A DNA stretch of 64,000 bases from Aquibium sp. ELW1220 (lineage in GTDB: Bacteria > Pseudomonadota > Alphaproteobacteria > Rhizobiales > Rhizobiaceae): contig NZ_JAOAOQ010000029.1 in NCBI RefSeq assembly GCF_030398385.1, positions 1-64,000 on the forward strand. The letters are read 5' to 3'. Position numbers and translations under genes: made by a program. Below are positions 10,942 to 21,326 of this stretch, piece after piece; position 1 is the stretch's first letter; every line of letters starts with the position of its first letter. Below the pieces are notes generated by a model that was given only the letters and a program-made list of their open reading frames with translations, searched no databases and was not told the origin of the DNA.

Positions 10942-11183
10942 ATCCCGGATACGTCGTCCATCGCTGCGCTCGGACGTCGTTCGGGATGACGAAGCGGAGG
11001 AGAGGACGCAGGTTGCGTCACAGCCTTACCCCGGCCGCTAAGCGCGCGACGTCATTCCGGGGCCGCGCAGCGGAACCCGGAATCCAGAATTGTGACCCGG
11101 GCGGAAGGGCGCTGCGCTCGTGCCCGCCTCTGCGGCGGCAGCGGCGCTGTATCCCGCATTCCGCTGCGCAGACCCGGGATGAC
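10942..11183. repeat. Cluster of palindromic intergenic repeats
   Basis: Three hairpin units occupy the gap between glpD and lolD. Unit 1 (10942-10987) pairs ATCCCG with CGGGAT over a long imperfect stem; unit 2 (11053-11082) pairs ATTCCGGG with CCCGGAAT; unit 3 (11150-11180) pairs ATCCCG with CGGGAT. All are followed or preceded by a GATGAC/GTCAT tag. Such ATTCCGGG...GATGAC elements are typical repeated intergenic sequences in rhizobial genomes (general knowledge). The rest of 10740-11236 holds no supported gene. Confidence 0.6.
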
Positions 11184-11236
11184 GAAAATCGAGGAGGATG
11201 CGCGGCGTTGCCGTTCGGTGGCGCTGGCGCCTCGTC

Positions 11237-11919
<683 letters not shown>

Positions 11920-11920
<1 letters not shown>

Positions 11921-13203
11921 CACTCGTACCTCAGCGCTTCGACGGGATCGAGGCTGGCGGCACGCCAGGCGGGAAACAGCGTGGCGAGGAAGGACAGCGC
12001 CAGCGCCATGAGCACGACCGACGTGGTTTCGCTGATGTCGATCTTGGCGGGGAGCTGGCTGAGAAAATAGAGCTCGGGGTTGAACAGCATCTCGCCGGAG
12101 AGCCAGGAAAAGAACTGCCGGATCGACTCGACGTTGAGGCAGACGATGATGCCGAGCACCACGCCGGCCAGGGTGCCGGTGACGCCGATGGCAGCACCCG
12201 TCATGACGAAGATGCGCAGGATCGCGGCGCGTGTCGCCCCCATGGTGCGCAGGATGGCGATGTCGCGTCCCTTGTCCTTCACCAGCATGAAGAGACCCGA
12301 GATGATGTTCAGCGCCGCGACGACGACGATGAGCGTCAGGATCATGAACATGACGTTGCGCTCGACCTCGAGCGCGGCGAAGAAGGTGTGGTTGCGCTGG
12401 CGCCAGTCGGCCATGAACAGCGGCCGCTGTGCCGCGACTTCGACCAGCGGTCGCAACTCGTCGACGGCATCTGGATCGTCGACGAAGACCTCAATGGTCT
12501 GCGCCCGGCCCTCGGAGTTGAAATAGAGCTGGGCTTCCGGCAGTGCCATGAAGATGATCGAGGCGTCGTATTCCGACATGCCGACCTGGAAGATGGCGGT
12601 GACGGGGTAGCCCTTCTGCCGCGCGGTGGTGCCGAAGGGCGTGACGTCGCCGTCGGGCGAGGTGAGCGTGATGACATCGCCGAGCGCCAGGCCCAGATTC
12701 TCGGACATTCGCTGGCCGATGGCCACTCCCTGCCCCGAGGCGAAGCCATCGAGCGAGCCCTGGCGGATATTGCCGGAAACCAGTTCGACCTTGCGCAGGT
12801 CCTCCTCGCGCATGCCGCGCACCAGTGCGCCGGCGCCGGAACCGACATTGCCGGTGGCGAGCACCTGGCCCTCGACCAGCGGGATGGCGTAGCGCACGCC
12901 CTGAATGCCGTTGATGCGGTCAGCCACGGCCGCGTAATCGTCGAGCGGTGTGTCGACAGCCTGGAGAACGAGGTGGCCGTTGATGCCGAGGATGCGGGTG
13001 AGAAGTTCGGCGCGAAACCCGTTCATCACCGCCATGACGATGATGAGCGTGGCGACGCCCAGCATGATGCCGATGAAGGAGATCGACGCGATGACCGAAA
13101 TGAAGGCTTCCTTGCGCCGCGAACGCAGGTAGCGCCAGGCCACCATGCGCTCGAAGACGGAAAAGGGCCCGGCGCCGCCCGGTGTCGCCGCCGTCTCGCC
13201 CAT
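11920..13203 (-). CDS. lolC: Lipoprotein-releasing ABC transporter membrane protein LolC/LolE
   Basis: Inner-membrane subunit (427 aa) of the Lol exporter. It has one N-terminal membrane helix (about 35-60, [19 protein letters not shown]), a large periplasmic domain (60-280), and three C-terminal helices (about 285-400), the MacB/FtsX topology. Alphaproteobacteria have a single LolC/E-type gene rather than two, which fits the presence of only one here. The start overlaps the proS stop (TGATG), and its own stop overlaps lolD. The coupling of proS to lol genes is the usual order in Rhizobiales. Confidence 0.92.
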
Positions 13204-14528
13204 CAGTGGCCGCCGAACCGTGCGAGAAGGTCGGCGGGAGACAGGGTCTCGCGCTCGCCGGTGCGGCGGTTCTTGATCTCGACCTCGCCCGCCGCCACCC
13301 CGCGCGGCCCGACGATGACCTGCCAGGGCAGGCCGATCAGATCCGCGGTGGCGAACTTGCCGCCGGCGCGCTGGTCGGTGTCGTCGTAGAGCACGTCCTT
13401 TCCGGCCGCCGACAGCTTCGCGTAGAGGTCATCGCAGACGGCGTCGCAGGCCTGGTCGCCGGGCTTCATGTTGATCAGCGCCACATCGAAAGGCGCGACA
13501 CTCTCCGGCCAGATGATGCCGGCGTCGTCGTGGAAGGCCTCGATGATGGCGGCGATAAGCCGCGACGGACCAATGCCGTAGGAGCCCATCGACACGAGGT
13601 GCTCCTTGCCATCCGGTCCGGTGACGCTGGCGCCGAAGGGCTTCGAATACTTCTCGCCGAAGTGGAAGATGTGGCCGACCTCGATGCCGCGCGCCGAGAC
13701 CTGCGCGTCGGGAGCGACGGCAGCCCAGGCGTCCTCGTCGTGCATCTCGTCGGTGGCGGCGTAGGGTGTCGTCCAGTCCTTCACGATGCCGGCGATCTCG
13801 GCGTCGTTGCCGAAGTCGGTCTCCGCACCCGGCACCGGCAAGGCGAGATAGTCGCGGTGGCAGTAGACCTGGCTCTCGCCGGTCTCGGCCAGGATGATGA
13901 ACTCGTGGGACAGGTCGCCGCCGATCGGGCCGGTGTCGGCGCGCATCGGGATCGCCTGCAGTCCCATGCGGGTGAAGGTGCGCAGATAGGAGACGAACAT
14001 GCGGTTGTAGGCGGCCTTCGCGCCGTCGTAGTCGAGGTCGAAGGAATAGGCGTCCTTCATCAGGAACTCCCTCGAGCGCATGACGCCGAAGCGCGGCCGC
14101 ACCTCGTCGCGGAACTTCCACTGGATGTGGTAGAGGTTCAGCGGCAGGTCCTTGTAGGAGCGGACGTAGGAGCGGAAGATGTCGGTGACCATCTCCTCGT
14201 TGGTCGGGCCATAGAGCATCTCGCGCTCGTGCCGGTCCTGCAGGCGCAGCATCTCGGGACCATAGGCATCATAGCGGCCGCTCTCGCGCCACAGCTCGGC
14301 CGACTGGATGGTCGGCATCATGATCTCGAGCGCACCGGCGCGATCCTGCTCCTCGCGGATGATCCGGCAGACCTTGTCGAGCACGCGCTTGCCGAGCGGC
14401 AGCCAGGAGAAGCTGCCCGCGGCCTGCTGCTTGATCATGCCCGCCCGCAGCATCAGCCGGTGCGAGACGATCTCCGCCTCGCGCGGATTCTCTTTGAGGA
14501 TGGGCAGGAAGTAGCGCGACAATCGCAT
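13203..14528 (-). CDS. proS: Prolyl-tRNA synthetase (short bacterial type)
   Basis: Class II aminoacyl-tRNA synthetase (441 aa) that charges tRNA-Pro. Motif 2 ([17 protein letters not shown]) is near residues 140-156 and motif 3 ([15 protein letters not shown]) near 335-350, followed by the anticodon-binding domain. The short length without the editing insertion is the usual alphaproteobacterial/mitochondrial form. ATG 14528 gives the family N-terminus [13 protein letters not shown]; the frame is open to 14798 but that extension has no similarity. It leads the proS-lolC-lolD operon. Confidence 0.95.
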   Translation of the reverse strand: MRLSRYFLPILKENPREAEIVSHRLMLRAGMIKQQAAGSFSWLPLGKRVLDKVCRIIREEQDRAGALEIMMPTIQSAELWRESGRYDAYGPEMLRLQDRHEREMLYGPTNEEMVTDIFRSYVRSYKDLPLNLYHIQWKFRDEVRPRFGVMRSREFLMKDAYSFDLDYDGAKAAYNRMFVSYLRTFTRMGLQAIPMRADTGPIGGDLSHEFIILAETGESQVYCHRDYLALPVPGAETDFGNDAEIAGIVKDWTTPYAATDEMHDEDAWAAVAPDAQVSARGIEVGHIFHFGEKYSKPFGASVTGPDGKEHLVSMGSYGIGPSRLIAAIIEAFHDDAGIIWPESVAPFDVALINMKPGDQACDAVCDDLYAKLSAAGKDVLYDDTDQRAGGKFATADLIGLPWQVIVGPRGVAAGEVEIKNRRTGERETLSPADLLARFGGH

Positions 14529-14897
14529 GGAGATGTCCGTCGAGAATGAAAGATGCGCCCGCGGGAATCGGGCTTTCGGCAGGGTATCTGCACGCGCTTC
14601 ATAGCCATTTCGAGGCGGGATGGAAACCCGAGCGCAGGAGGGTCCGAAAAGAAGGTTCGCAGGTATAACTATAAGGAAACCTTGCTGTTTTTTTGTGCAG
14701 CGCAGCACATCTTTGAGGCCACGGATGCGAAAAAGATCGTGACAGACATGTGAAGCTTGCGGTAGTGTGCCGCCATAACCGAGAAGACGGAGCAACAATC
14801 CGTTTTCCTCACGCGGTCAAAGTCTTGGGAGGATGCGATCTAGGCGCGGTCACTCGCTGCCGCCGGTAACCGGAAACAGATCGGACGCGTTAAATAT
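14529..14897. other. Intergenic region, possible small RNA on the plus strand
   Basis: This stretch precedes proS on the minus strand and a strong terminator on the plus strand. On the minus strand the A+T-rich stretch near 14660-14680 (TATAGT and TTATAC boxes) may hold the proS promoter. Near 14690 a T-run is followed by GTGCAG, and the same T-run plus GTGCAG recurs after the terminator at 14918. No open frame with a good ribosome site fits the plus strand. I infer a possible noncoding transcript ending at 14925. Confidence 0.35.
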
Positions 14898-14925
14898 TGC
14901 AAGGCTTCGGCCTTGCATTTTTTTT
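14898..14925 (+). terminator. Canonical intrinsic terminator, plus strand
   Basis: TGCAAGGC (14898-14905) and GCCTTGCA (14910-14917) form a perfect 8-bp stem with a stable TTCG loop, followed by eight T (14918-14925). The T-tract is only on the plus strand, so it stops plus-strand transcription. All neighbouring genes are on the minus strand. Confidence 0.85.
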
Positions 14926-14991
14926 GTGCAGATTTCTGCGCCCGCGCAGTCGCTGCGTTGCGTGGTTCGGGCGTGCAGCGTCCACGCCGTC

Positions 14992-15261
14992 TCAGTCGAT
15001 GATCGGGGCGATGCGCGGGATGTCGTCGAAGTCGTAGCCGAGTTGGGTGGTCAGCACCCAGAGCGTCCCGAAGATGATCAGCGAGACGATGGTGGTGCGC
15101 AGGGCGGCGCGGCGGACATGCGAGCCGCGCGGGGCGCTGGAGGTGGTGCCCAGCGTGACGCTCTGGTCGTCATCCTGCGTCCGCAGGCTGAAGGGCAGGA
15201 TGGCGAACAGCGTCACCCACCAGATCAGGAAGAAGACGGCGAAATAGGATACCCAGGTCAC
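14992..15261 (-). CDS. DUF1467 family small membrane protein
   Basis: An 89-aa protein of the DUF1467 family, restricted to Alphaproteobacteria and of unknown function. A first membrane segment covers residues 4-22 (VSYFAVFFLIWWVTLFAIL) and a second 56-74 (TTIVSLIIFGTLWVLTTQL), with a polar loop between and an acidic tail. It lies 25 bp downstream of mce on the same strand and ends the rnj-mce unit. The same order mce, DUF1467, proS is common in rhizobia (recalled). Confidence 0.8.
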   Translation of the reverse strand: MTWVSYFAVFFLIWWVTLFAILPFSLRTQDDDQSVTLGTTSSAPRGSHVRRAALRTTIVSLIIFGTLWVLTTQLGYDFDDIPRIAPIID

Positions 15262-15286
15262 GTGACGATCTCCTCTTGGGTGCCGG

Positions 15287-15691
15287 TCAGACCTGCTCGA
15301 GCTCGATCAGGGTACCCTGAAAGTCCTTCGGGTGCAGGAACAGCACAGGCTTGCCATGCGCGCCGATCTTCGGCTCGCCGTCGCCGAGCACCCGCGCGCC
15401 CGCTGCCTTCAGCCGGTCGCGCGCGGCGATGATGTCGTCGACCTCGTAGCAGACGTGGTGCATGCCGCCGGCCGGATTCTTCGCCAGGAAGGCTGCGATC
15501 GGCGATGCCTCGCCAAGCGGCTCGAGGAGTTCCACCTTGGTGTTGCCGAGCTCGATGAAGACGACGGTGACGCCATGCTCCGGCAGCAGCTGCGGCGCCG
15601 TTACGGTCGCGCCAAGGGTATCACGGTACATGGCGCTGGCCGATGCCAGATCCGGGACGGCGATGGCGACGTGGTTCAGGCGTCCGAGCAT
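15287..15691 (-). CDS. mce: Methylmalonyl-CoA epimerase
   Basis: Glyoxalase-fold enzyme (134 aa) that interconverts (S)- and (R)-methylmalonyl-CoA in propionyl-CoA breakdown. The metal-binding residues are visible: His7 in LNHVAIAVPD, His78/79 in GGMHHVCYEVDD and a Glu in the C-terminal LIELEQV. The length is typical. The gene is separated from rnj by a 148-bp gap filled with a palindromic heptamer array, so the two may not be expressed equally. Confidence 0.9.
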   Translation of the reverse strand: MLGRLNHVAIAVPDLASASAMYRDTLGATVTAPQLLPEHGVTVVFIELGNTKVELLEPLGEASPIAAFLAKNPAGGMHHVCYEVDDIIAARDRLKAAGARVLGDGEPKIGAHGKPVLFLHPKDFQGTLIELEQV

Positions 15692-15722
15692 GGTGTCCTC
15701 CGTGAAGGGCGAGCGGTGAAGG

Positions 15723-15830
15723 GCGAATAGCGAATGGCGAATGGCGAATAGTCATTGCGACCGGACGATCCGCGATCCCACCATTCGCCATTCGCCATTC
15801 GCCATTCGCCATTCGCCATTCGCCATTCGC
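15723..15830. repeat. Inverted array of 7-bp repeats (GCGAATR / CATTCGC)
   Basis: Four units GCGAATA, GCGAATG, GCGAATG, GCGAATA run from 15723 to 15750; after a 31-bp non-repetitive centre, seven perfect CATTCGC units, the reverse complement, run from 15782 to 15830. The two arms can fold into a long hairpin in either strand. The array fills the gap between the rnj stop and the mce start. The unit number probably varies among strains. Confidence 0.85.
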
Positions 15831-15839
15831 CCCTCCGTC

Positions 15840-17513
15840 TCACCGCGTCACGAACACCGTGACGATCGGCTTCTTGCCCCAGGCCTGGTTGGCGGAGTTG
15901 CGCACCGCGCGGCGCACCGCCTCGAGCACGAGGTCGAGGTCTTTTCGCCTGACACGGGGGATGCTTTCAACGGCGCCGATCGCCGCATCCAGGAGAAGGT
16001 CCTCGAAGTTGCCGCCGGCGCGATCGTTCGCGGGCAGGCCGATGGCGATCAGGTCGGGGTCGCCGGCGAGATCGTACTTCTCATCCATGACGACGTTGAC
16101 GGCGACGTGGCCGACATAGGAGAGCTTGCGGCGGTCCTTGACGCCGACTTCCTCCTCGTTGCCGATGATCGTGCCATCCTTGAAGATGCGACCGAAGGGA
16201 ACCTGGTCGACGATCTCCGGCTCGCCGGGCGCGATCTTGAACACGTCGCCGTTGCGGACCCGGGCGATGTGCGGAATGCCGGCGGCCGCACCGAGCGCGC
16301 CCTGCGCGACCAGATGGGCAGCCTCGCCATGGACCGGGACGAGGATCTGCGGCCGCACCCATTCATACATGCGACGGAGTTCGGCGCGGCGCGGATGACC
16401 CGACACGTGGACCAGTGCCTCGCTGTCCTCGACGATGCGGATGCCCTGCTCGATCAGCTGGTTCTTGATCTCGAGGATGCCCTTCTCGTTGCCGGGGATG
16501 GTGCGCGAGGAGAAGATGACGATGTCGCCGGCGGTGAGCGCGACGCTGCGCATCTCGTCGCGTGCGAGCTTCGCCAGGGCTGCCCGCGGCTCGCCCTGGC
16601 TGCCGGTGCAGATGACGACGAGGTTCTCGCGCGGGATGAAGCCGAAATCCTCCTCGGCGATGAAATCGGGCAGGCCGTCCAAGTAGCCGAGCTCGGTGGC
16701 GACATCGATGACGCGCTTCAGCGACCGGCCAAGCACGAGGCACTGCCGCCCTGCGTCGCGTGCGGCCTCGGCAATCGAACGGATGCGCCCGACATTGGAC
16801 GAGAAGGTGGTGACGGCGACGCGGCCGGGCGCTGCTTCGATGACCTGGCGCAGCCCCTGCCCCACCGCCTGTTCGGACGGCGAATCGCCTTCGCGCATGG
16901 CGTTGGTGGAATCGCAGATCAGCGCCGTGATGCCTTCCTCGCCGAGCGCCCGGAAGCGGGCCTCGTCGGTCATCGGTCCGATCTCCGGCTCGGGATCGAT
17001 CTTCCAGTCGCCCGTGTGGATGATCCTGCCGACGGGAGTCGACAGGGCGAGCGAGACCGGCTCCGGGATGGAGTGCGTCACCGCTATGGCCTCGACGCCG
17101 AATGGCCCGACCGAGAAACGGTCGCCGGCGCGGTAGATTTCAACCGGGATCTTGGGCTTCGCGCCCGGCTCCGACTGGCGCTTGGCCTCGAGCAGGCCGG
17201 CCGTGAAAGGCGTCATCCAGACCGGGCAGCCGAGCTGCGGCCAGAGATCCAGCAGCGCGCCGTAGTGATCCTCGTGGGCATGGGTGATGATCATGCCGCG
17301 CAGGTTCTTCTTCTCCGACACGATGAATCGGATGTCGGGCAGGACAAGGTCGACGCCCGGAAGGTCGGGACCGGGAAATGTCACCCCGCAGTCCACGATG
17401 ATCCATTCGCGCCGCTCGCGCGGCCCGAAGCCGTACAGCGCGAAGTTCATTCCGATTTCGCCAACGCCGCCGAGCGGCGCGAAGACCAGTTCGTCGCTCG
17501 AATTCTTCGCCAT
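15840..17513 (-). CDS. rnj: Ribonuclease J
   Basis: Metallo-beta-lactamase/beta-CASP nuclease (557 aa) with 5'-3' exo- and endonuclease activity in RNA maturation and decay. The zinc motif HAHEDH is at residues 78-83, with further ligands in VTHSIPE and HTGDWKID, and the beta-CASP motif with SGHPRRAELRRM follows in the second half. Sinorhizobium and other rhizobia rely on RNase J for rRNA end processing. birA lies 8 bp upstream in the same transcript, after nuoN. Confidence 0.93.
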   Translation of the reverse strand: MAKNSSDELVFAPLGGVGEIGMNFALYGFGPRERREWIIVDCGVTFPGPDLPGVDLVLPDIRFIVSEKKNLRGMIITHAHEDHYGALLDLWPQLGCPVWMTPFTAGLLEAKRQSEPGAKPKIPVEIYRAGDRFSVGPFGVEAIAVTHSIPEPVSLALSTPVGRIIHTGDWKIDPEPEIGPMTDEARFRALGEEGITALICDSTNAMREGDSPSEQAVGQGLRQVIEAAPGRVAVTTFSSNVGRIRSIAEAARDAGRQCLVLGRSLKRVIDVATELGYLDGLPDFIAEEDFGFIPRENLVVICTGSQGEPRAALAKLARDEMRSVALTAGDIVIFSSRTIPGNEKGILEIKNQLIEQGIRIVEDSEALVHVSGHPRRAELRRMYEWVRPQILVPVHGEAAHLVAQGALGAAAGIPHIARVRNGDVFKIAPGEPEIVDQVPFGRIFKDGTIIGNEEEVGVKDRRKLSYVGHVAVNVVMDEKYDLAGDPDLIAIGLPANDRAGGNFEDLLLDAAIGAVESIPRVRRKDLDLVLEAVRRAVRNSANQAWGKKPIVTVFVTR

Positions 17514-17521
17514 TTTCTCTC

Positions 17522-18352
17522 CTAGATCGCAGTGGCCGATGCCACGGCTCCGAAATGCACGTCACCTGCCGCCACGGGCCACACACGGCCCGTCCTGTCG
17601 CGGACGAGGAAGCGGCACTCCTCGTCGATCGTCTCGAATGTGCCCCGCACCACCTCGTCGCCGATCCTGACCGCGACGTCGGCACCGAGGCCTGCGGCGC
17701 GCGCCAGCCATGCGGTGCGGATGGCCGAGAGGCCCCTGCCCCGGTTCCAGGTGCGCTCGTGGCGCAGCCATGCGTCCGACAAAGCGAGGAAGAGGGTGTC
17801 GGCTGTACAGTCGGCGCCGAGGCCGGCCAGCGAAATCGCTGGATAAGGCAGGCCCTGGGGATGCGCCACGACGTTGACGCCGATGCCGATCGCCACCGCG
17901 AATCGTCCTTCGGGCAGCATGACCGATTCCAGCAGGATGCCGGCGAGCTTGGCGCCGTGGGCCAGAACGTCGTTCGGCCATTTGAGTTCGTAGCGGCCCG
18001 CGCCCTCCCGCCCATGGCCGCCGTCGGGGCCGACGGCGACGCGGGTTCCCGGTGCGACGGCCGAGAGCGCGTCGGCAAGGGCAAGACCGGCGACGAAGCC
18101 AAGCGTGGCTGCCTGCGGCAGCGGGCAGCAGTCGACGAGGAGCAGCGTGGCGGCAAGATTGCCGGACGGCGTCTCCCAGACCCGGCCGCGACGGCCGCGC
18201 CCGGTTTCCTGACGCCGCGCTGCCAGCCACAGCCGCCCCGGATCGCCCGCCCGAGCCCGGTCGAGCGCCTCCAGGTTGGTCGAGCCGATGCTGTCGAAGG
18301 CCTCGAGACGGTAGCCTTCAGTCAGGGCAGTCGGCGCGAGGGCAAATCCCAT
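17522..18352 (-). CDS. birA: Biotin--[acetyl-CoA carboxylase] ligase
   Basis: Attaches biotin to the carrier lysine of biotin-dependent carboxylases via biotinyl-AMP. Key motifs are STNLEALDRA near residue 24, the nucleotide loop GRGRRGR near 51-57 and KWPNDV near 124. There is no N-terminal helix-turn-helix, so this is the monofunctional, non-repressor type. It starts 4 bp after the nuoN stop on the same strand; the nuoN-birA-rnj order is common in rhizobia (recalled). The product is 276 aa. Confidence 0.92.
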   Translation of the reverse strand: MGFALAPTALTEGYRLEAFDSIGSTNLEALDRARAGDPGRLWLAARRQETGRGRRGRVWETPSGNLAATLLLVDCCPLPQAATLGFVAGLALADALSAVAPGTRVAVGPDGGHGREGAGRYELKWPNDVLAHGAKLAGILLESVMLPEGRFAVAIGIGVNVVAHPQGLPYPAISLAGLGADCTADTLFLALSDAWLRHERTWNRGRGLSAIRTAWLARAAGLGADVAVRIGDEVVRGTFETIDEECRFLVRDRTGRVWPVAAGDVHFGAVASATAI

Positions 18353-18356
18353 CGGC

Positions 18357-19793
18357 TCAGAAGAAAGTGCCGGCAGCGGCTTCCGCCATGCTCTCGATCG
18401 GGCCGCCGATCAGCACATAGAAGAAGACGAAGGCTCCGGCCACGGTCATGACGAGCCGCAACTCGCCGGCCATCGGCTGGAAGCCGCCGGTCGCCTCGTC
18501 GAACCACATGATCTTGATGACGCGCAGATAGTAGTAGGCGCCGACGACGGAGGCGAGCACGCCGATGACGGCGAGCGCATAAAGGCCGGAATCGATCGCG
18601 GCGAGGAAGACGTACCACTTGGCCCAGAAGCCGGCGAGCCAGGGGATGCCGGCGAGCGAGAACATCATGATGGTGAGGATGGTTGCCATCATCGGGTTGG
18701 TGGACGACAGCCCGGCGAGATCATCGATCTGCTCGACATTGCCTTCCTTGCGCCGCATGGCCAGGATGAAGGCGAAGGTGCCGAGCGTCATGATCAGGTA
18801 GATCAGCATGTAGAGCGCCACGCCGCGCACGCCGGCCTGCGAATTGGCTGCGAGGCCGACCAGCGCGTAGCCCATGTGGCCGATCGAGGAATAGGCCATC
18901 AGCCGCTTGATGTTGCGCTGGCCGATCGCGGCGAAGGCGCCGAGCAGCATCGAGGCGATGGAGATGAAGACGACGATCTGCTGCCAGTCGAAGGCGATCG
19001 GCTCGAAGGCGCCCATCGTGACGCGCACGATGAGCGCCATTGCCGCCATCTTCGGCGCCGCCGCGAAGAAGGCGGTGACCGGGGTCGGCGCGCCTTCGTA
19101 GACGTCGGGCGTCCACATGTGGAAGGGCACGGCCGAGATCTTGAAGGCGAGGCCCGCGAGCACGAAGACGAGGCCGAAGACCAGGCCGAGCTGGCGTTCG
19201 CCGCCGGCGAGCGACAGCGCGATGGCGTCGAAGCCGGTATTGCCGGTGTAGCCGTAGACGAGGCTGATGCCGTAGAGCAGCATGCCCGACGACAGCGCGC
19301 CAAGGACGAAATATTTCAGACCTGCCTCCGTCGAGCGCACGGAATCGCGGTTGATCGCGGCGATGACGTAGGCGGCGAGCGACTGCAGTTCGAGGCCCAT
19401 GTAGAGCGTGATCATGTCGTTGGCCGACACCATCAGAAGCATGCCAAGCGTCGACAGCAGGATCAGCACCGGGAACTCGAACTTGTCGAACTTCTCGGCC
19501 TTGGCGAAGCCGACCGACATGACGAGCGTGACGATCGAACCGATCAGCGTCAGCATCTTCATGAAGCGGGCGAAGGGATCGCTGACGAAGACGCCGTTGA
19601 AGCCGAGCCCGTTCTCGCCGAAGAACAGCATCCACGCACCGGCGGCGATGAGGATCGCCACCGAGAGGCCGTTGACCAGCGTGGTCGACCGCTCGCCGGA
19701 GAAGACGCCGACCATGAGCATCGCCATCGCGCCGATGGCCAGCATCAGCTCGGGGGTGGCCAGTGCCAGACTGTAGGAGAGTTCAGGCGTCAT
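18357..19793 (-). CDS. nuoN: NADH-quinone oxidoreductase subunit N
   Basis: Antiporter-like proton-pumping membrane subunit (478 aa) of respiratory complex I. It has about 14 membrane helices and the family's conserved lysine and glutamate positions, e.g. in [14 protein letters not shown] and [10 protein letters not shown]. Its start codon is 15 bp after the nuoM stop. It is the last subunit gene of the nuo operon; birA and rnj continue in the same direction. Confidence 0.95.
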   Translation of the reverse strand: MTPELSYSLALATPELMLAIGAMAMLMVGVFSGERSTTLVNGLSVAILIAAGAWMLFFGENGLGFNGVFVSDPFARFMKMLTLIGSIVTLVMSVGFAKAEKFDKFEFPVLILLSTLGMLLMVSANDMITLYMGLELQSLAAYVIAAINRDSVRSTEAGLKYFVLGALSSGMLLYGISLVYGYTGNTGFDAIALSLAGGERQLGLVFGLVFVLAGLAFKISAVPFHMWTPDVYEGAPTPVTAFFAAAPKMAAMALIVRVTMGAFEPIAFDWQQIVVFISIASMLLGAFAAIGQRNIKRLMAYSSIGHMGYALVGLAANSQAGVRGVALYMLIYLIMTLGTFAFILAMRRKEGNVEQIDDLAGLSSTNPMMATILTIMMFSLAGIPWLAGFWAKWYVFLAAIDSGLYALAVIGVLASVVGAYYYLRVIKIMWFDEATGGFQPMAGELRLVMTVAGAFVFFYVLIGGPIESMAEAAAGTFF

Positions 19794-19808
19794 CGTCCCA
19801 CCAAACCT

Positions 19809-21326
19809 TTACTGCGCCAGAGCCGCCGCGGCGGTGGCCCGCCCGGCATCGATCGAGGCAGTGACATTGCTGACGAGCGCTTCGACCGAAGCGGCCGTCG
19901 CGTCGAGGATCGGCGACGGATAGACGCCGAAGAAGATCACCAGGATGACGAGCGGATAGATCACCGCCTTTTCCCGGGCCGAGAGGTCGAGCAGCCCCTT
20001 GAGGCTGTCCTTGGTCAGCGCGCCGAAGACCACCCGGCGGTAGAGCCAGAGCGCGTAGGCGGCCGACAGGACGACGCCGGTGGTGGCGAAGAAGGCGACC
20101 CAGGTGTTGGCCTGGAAGGCGCCGAGCAGCGTCATGAACTCGCCAACGAAGCCCGAGGTGCCCGGCAGGCCGACATTGGCCATGGTGAAGATCAGGAAGA
20201 CGACGGCATATTTCGGCATGTTGTTGACGAGGCCGCCATAGGCCGCGATCTCGCGGGTGTGCATGCGGTCGTAGACGACGCCGACGCACAGAAACAGCGC
20301 GCCCGAGACGAGGCCGTGCGACAGCATCTGGAAGATCGCGCCCTGGATGCCGATGTCGTTCATCGTGAAGATGCCCATGGTGACGAAGCCCATGTGGGCG
20401 ACGGACGAATAGGCGATCAGCTTCTTGATGTCCTCCTGCATCAGCGCCACCAGCGAGGTGTAGATGATGGCGATGACCGAGAGCGCGAAGACGAAGGGCG
20501 CGAAATCGGCCGAGGCGAGCGGGAACATCGGCAGCGAGAAGCGCAGGAAGCCGTAGCCGCCCATCTTCAGCAGGATGCCGGCGAGGATGACCGAACCGGC
20601 CGTCGGCGCTTCCACGTGCGCGTCGGGCAGCCAGGTATGGACCGGCCACATCGGCATCTTCACCGCGAAGGACGCGAAGAAGGCGAGCCAGAGCCAGGTC
20701 TGCATGTTCGCCGGGAAATCATGCGTCAGCAGCGTCGGGATGTCGGTGGTGCCGGCCTGCCAGTACATGGCCATGATGGCAAGCATCATCAGCACCGAGC
20801 CGAGCAGCGTGTAGAGGAAGAACTTGAACGATGCGTAGACGCGACGCTTGCCGCCCCACACCCCGATGATGATGAACATCGGGATCAGGCCGGCCTCGAA
20901 GAAGACGTAGAAGAGCACGATGTCGAGCGCGCAGAACACGCCGATCATCAGCGTTTCGAGCACGAGGAAGGCGATCATGTACTCCTTGACGCGCTTCTCG
21001 ACCGACACCCAGGAGGCGAGGATGCAGAGTGGCATCAGGAAGGTCGTCAGGATGACGAACAGCATCGAGATGCCGTCGACGCCCATGTGATAGGCGATGC
21101 CCGAGCCGAGCCAGTCGGCCTTCTCGACGAACTGGAAGCCGGCCGTGCCCGGATCGAATGCCGCCCAGATGAACAGCGACAGGACGAAGGTGAAGGCGGT
21201 GGTGAACAGCGCGACGTTGCGGATGTTGCGGCGCGCGGCCGCACCCTCGTCCCGGATCATCAGGATCAGGAACGCCCCGACGAGCGGCAGGAAGGTGACC
21301 GTGGAGAGGATGGGCCACTCAGACAT
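19809..21326 (-). CDS. nuoM: NADH-quinone oxidoreductase subunit M
   Basis: Second antiporter-like proton-pumping subunit (505 aa) of complex I, with about 14 membrane helices. Family signature stretches include [17 protein letters not shown], with the conserved Glu, and [20 protein letters not shown] chose ATG 21326 because it gives the family N-terminus [18 protein letters not shown] and overlaps the nuoL stop (TGATG); the open frame continues upstream inside nuoL only by chance. Confidence 0.95.
   Translation of the reverse strand: MSEWPILSTVTFLPLVGAFLILMIRDEGAAARRNIRNVALFTTAFTFVLSLFIWAAFDPGTAGFQFVEKADWLGSGIAYHMGVDGISMLFVILTTFLMPLCILASWVSVEKRVKEYMIAFLVLETLMIGVFCALDIVLFYVFFEAGLIPMFIIIGVWGGKRRVYASFKFFLYTLLGSVLMMLAIMAMYWQAGTTDIPTLLTHDFPANMQTWLWLAFFASFAVKMPMWPVHTWLPDAHVEAPTAGSVILAGILLKMGGYGFLRFSLPMFPLASADFAPFVFALSVIAIIYTSLVALMQEDIKKLIAYSSVAHMGFVTMGIFTMNDIGIQGAIFQMLSHGLVSGALFLCVGVVYDRMHTREIAAYGGLVNNMPKYAVVFLIFTMANVGLPGTSGFVGEFMTLLGAFQANTWVAFFATTGVVLSAAYALWLYRRVVFGALTKDSLKGLLDLSAREKAVIYPLVILVIFFGVYPSPILDATAASVEALVSNVTASIDAGRATAAAALAQ

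Noticed and set aside
10726-11041. Short plus-strand frames between glpD and lolD
   Set aside because: They overlap palindromic intergenic repeats and the glp promoter, with no recognised domain.
14833-15432. Open frame starting after GGGAGG at 14833
   Set aside because: It reads straight through a canonical terminator and then antisense over the DUF1467 gene and into mce; a ribosome site alone is not enough.
15723-15830. Heptamer array considered as a CRISPR
   Set aside because: Units are 7 bp, directly abutting with no spacers, in two inverted blocks; no cas genes are present.
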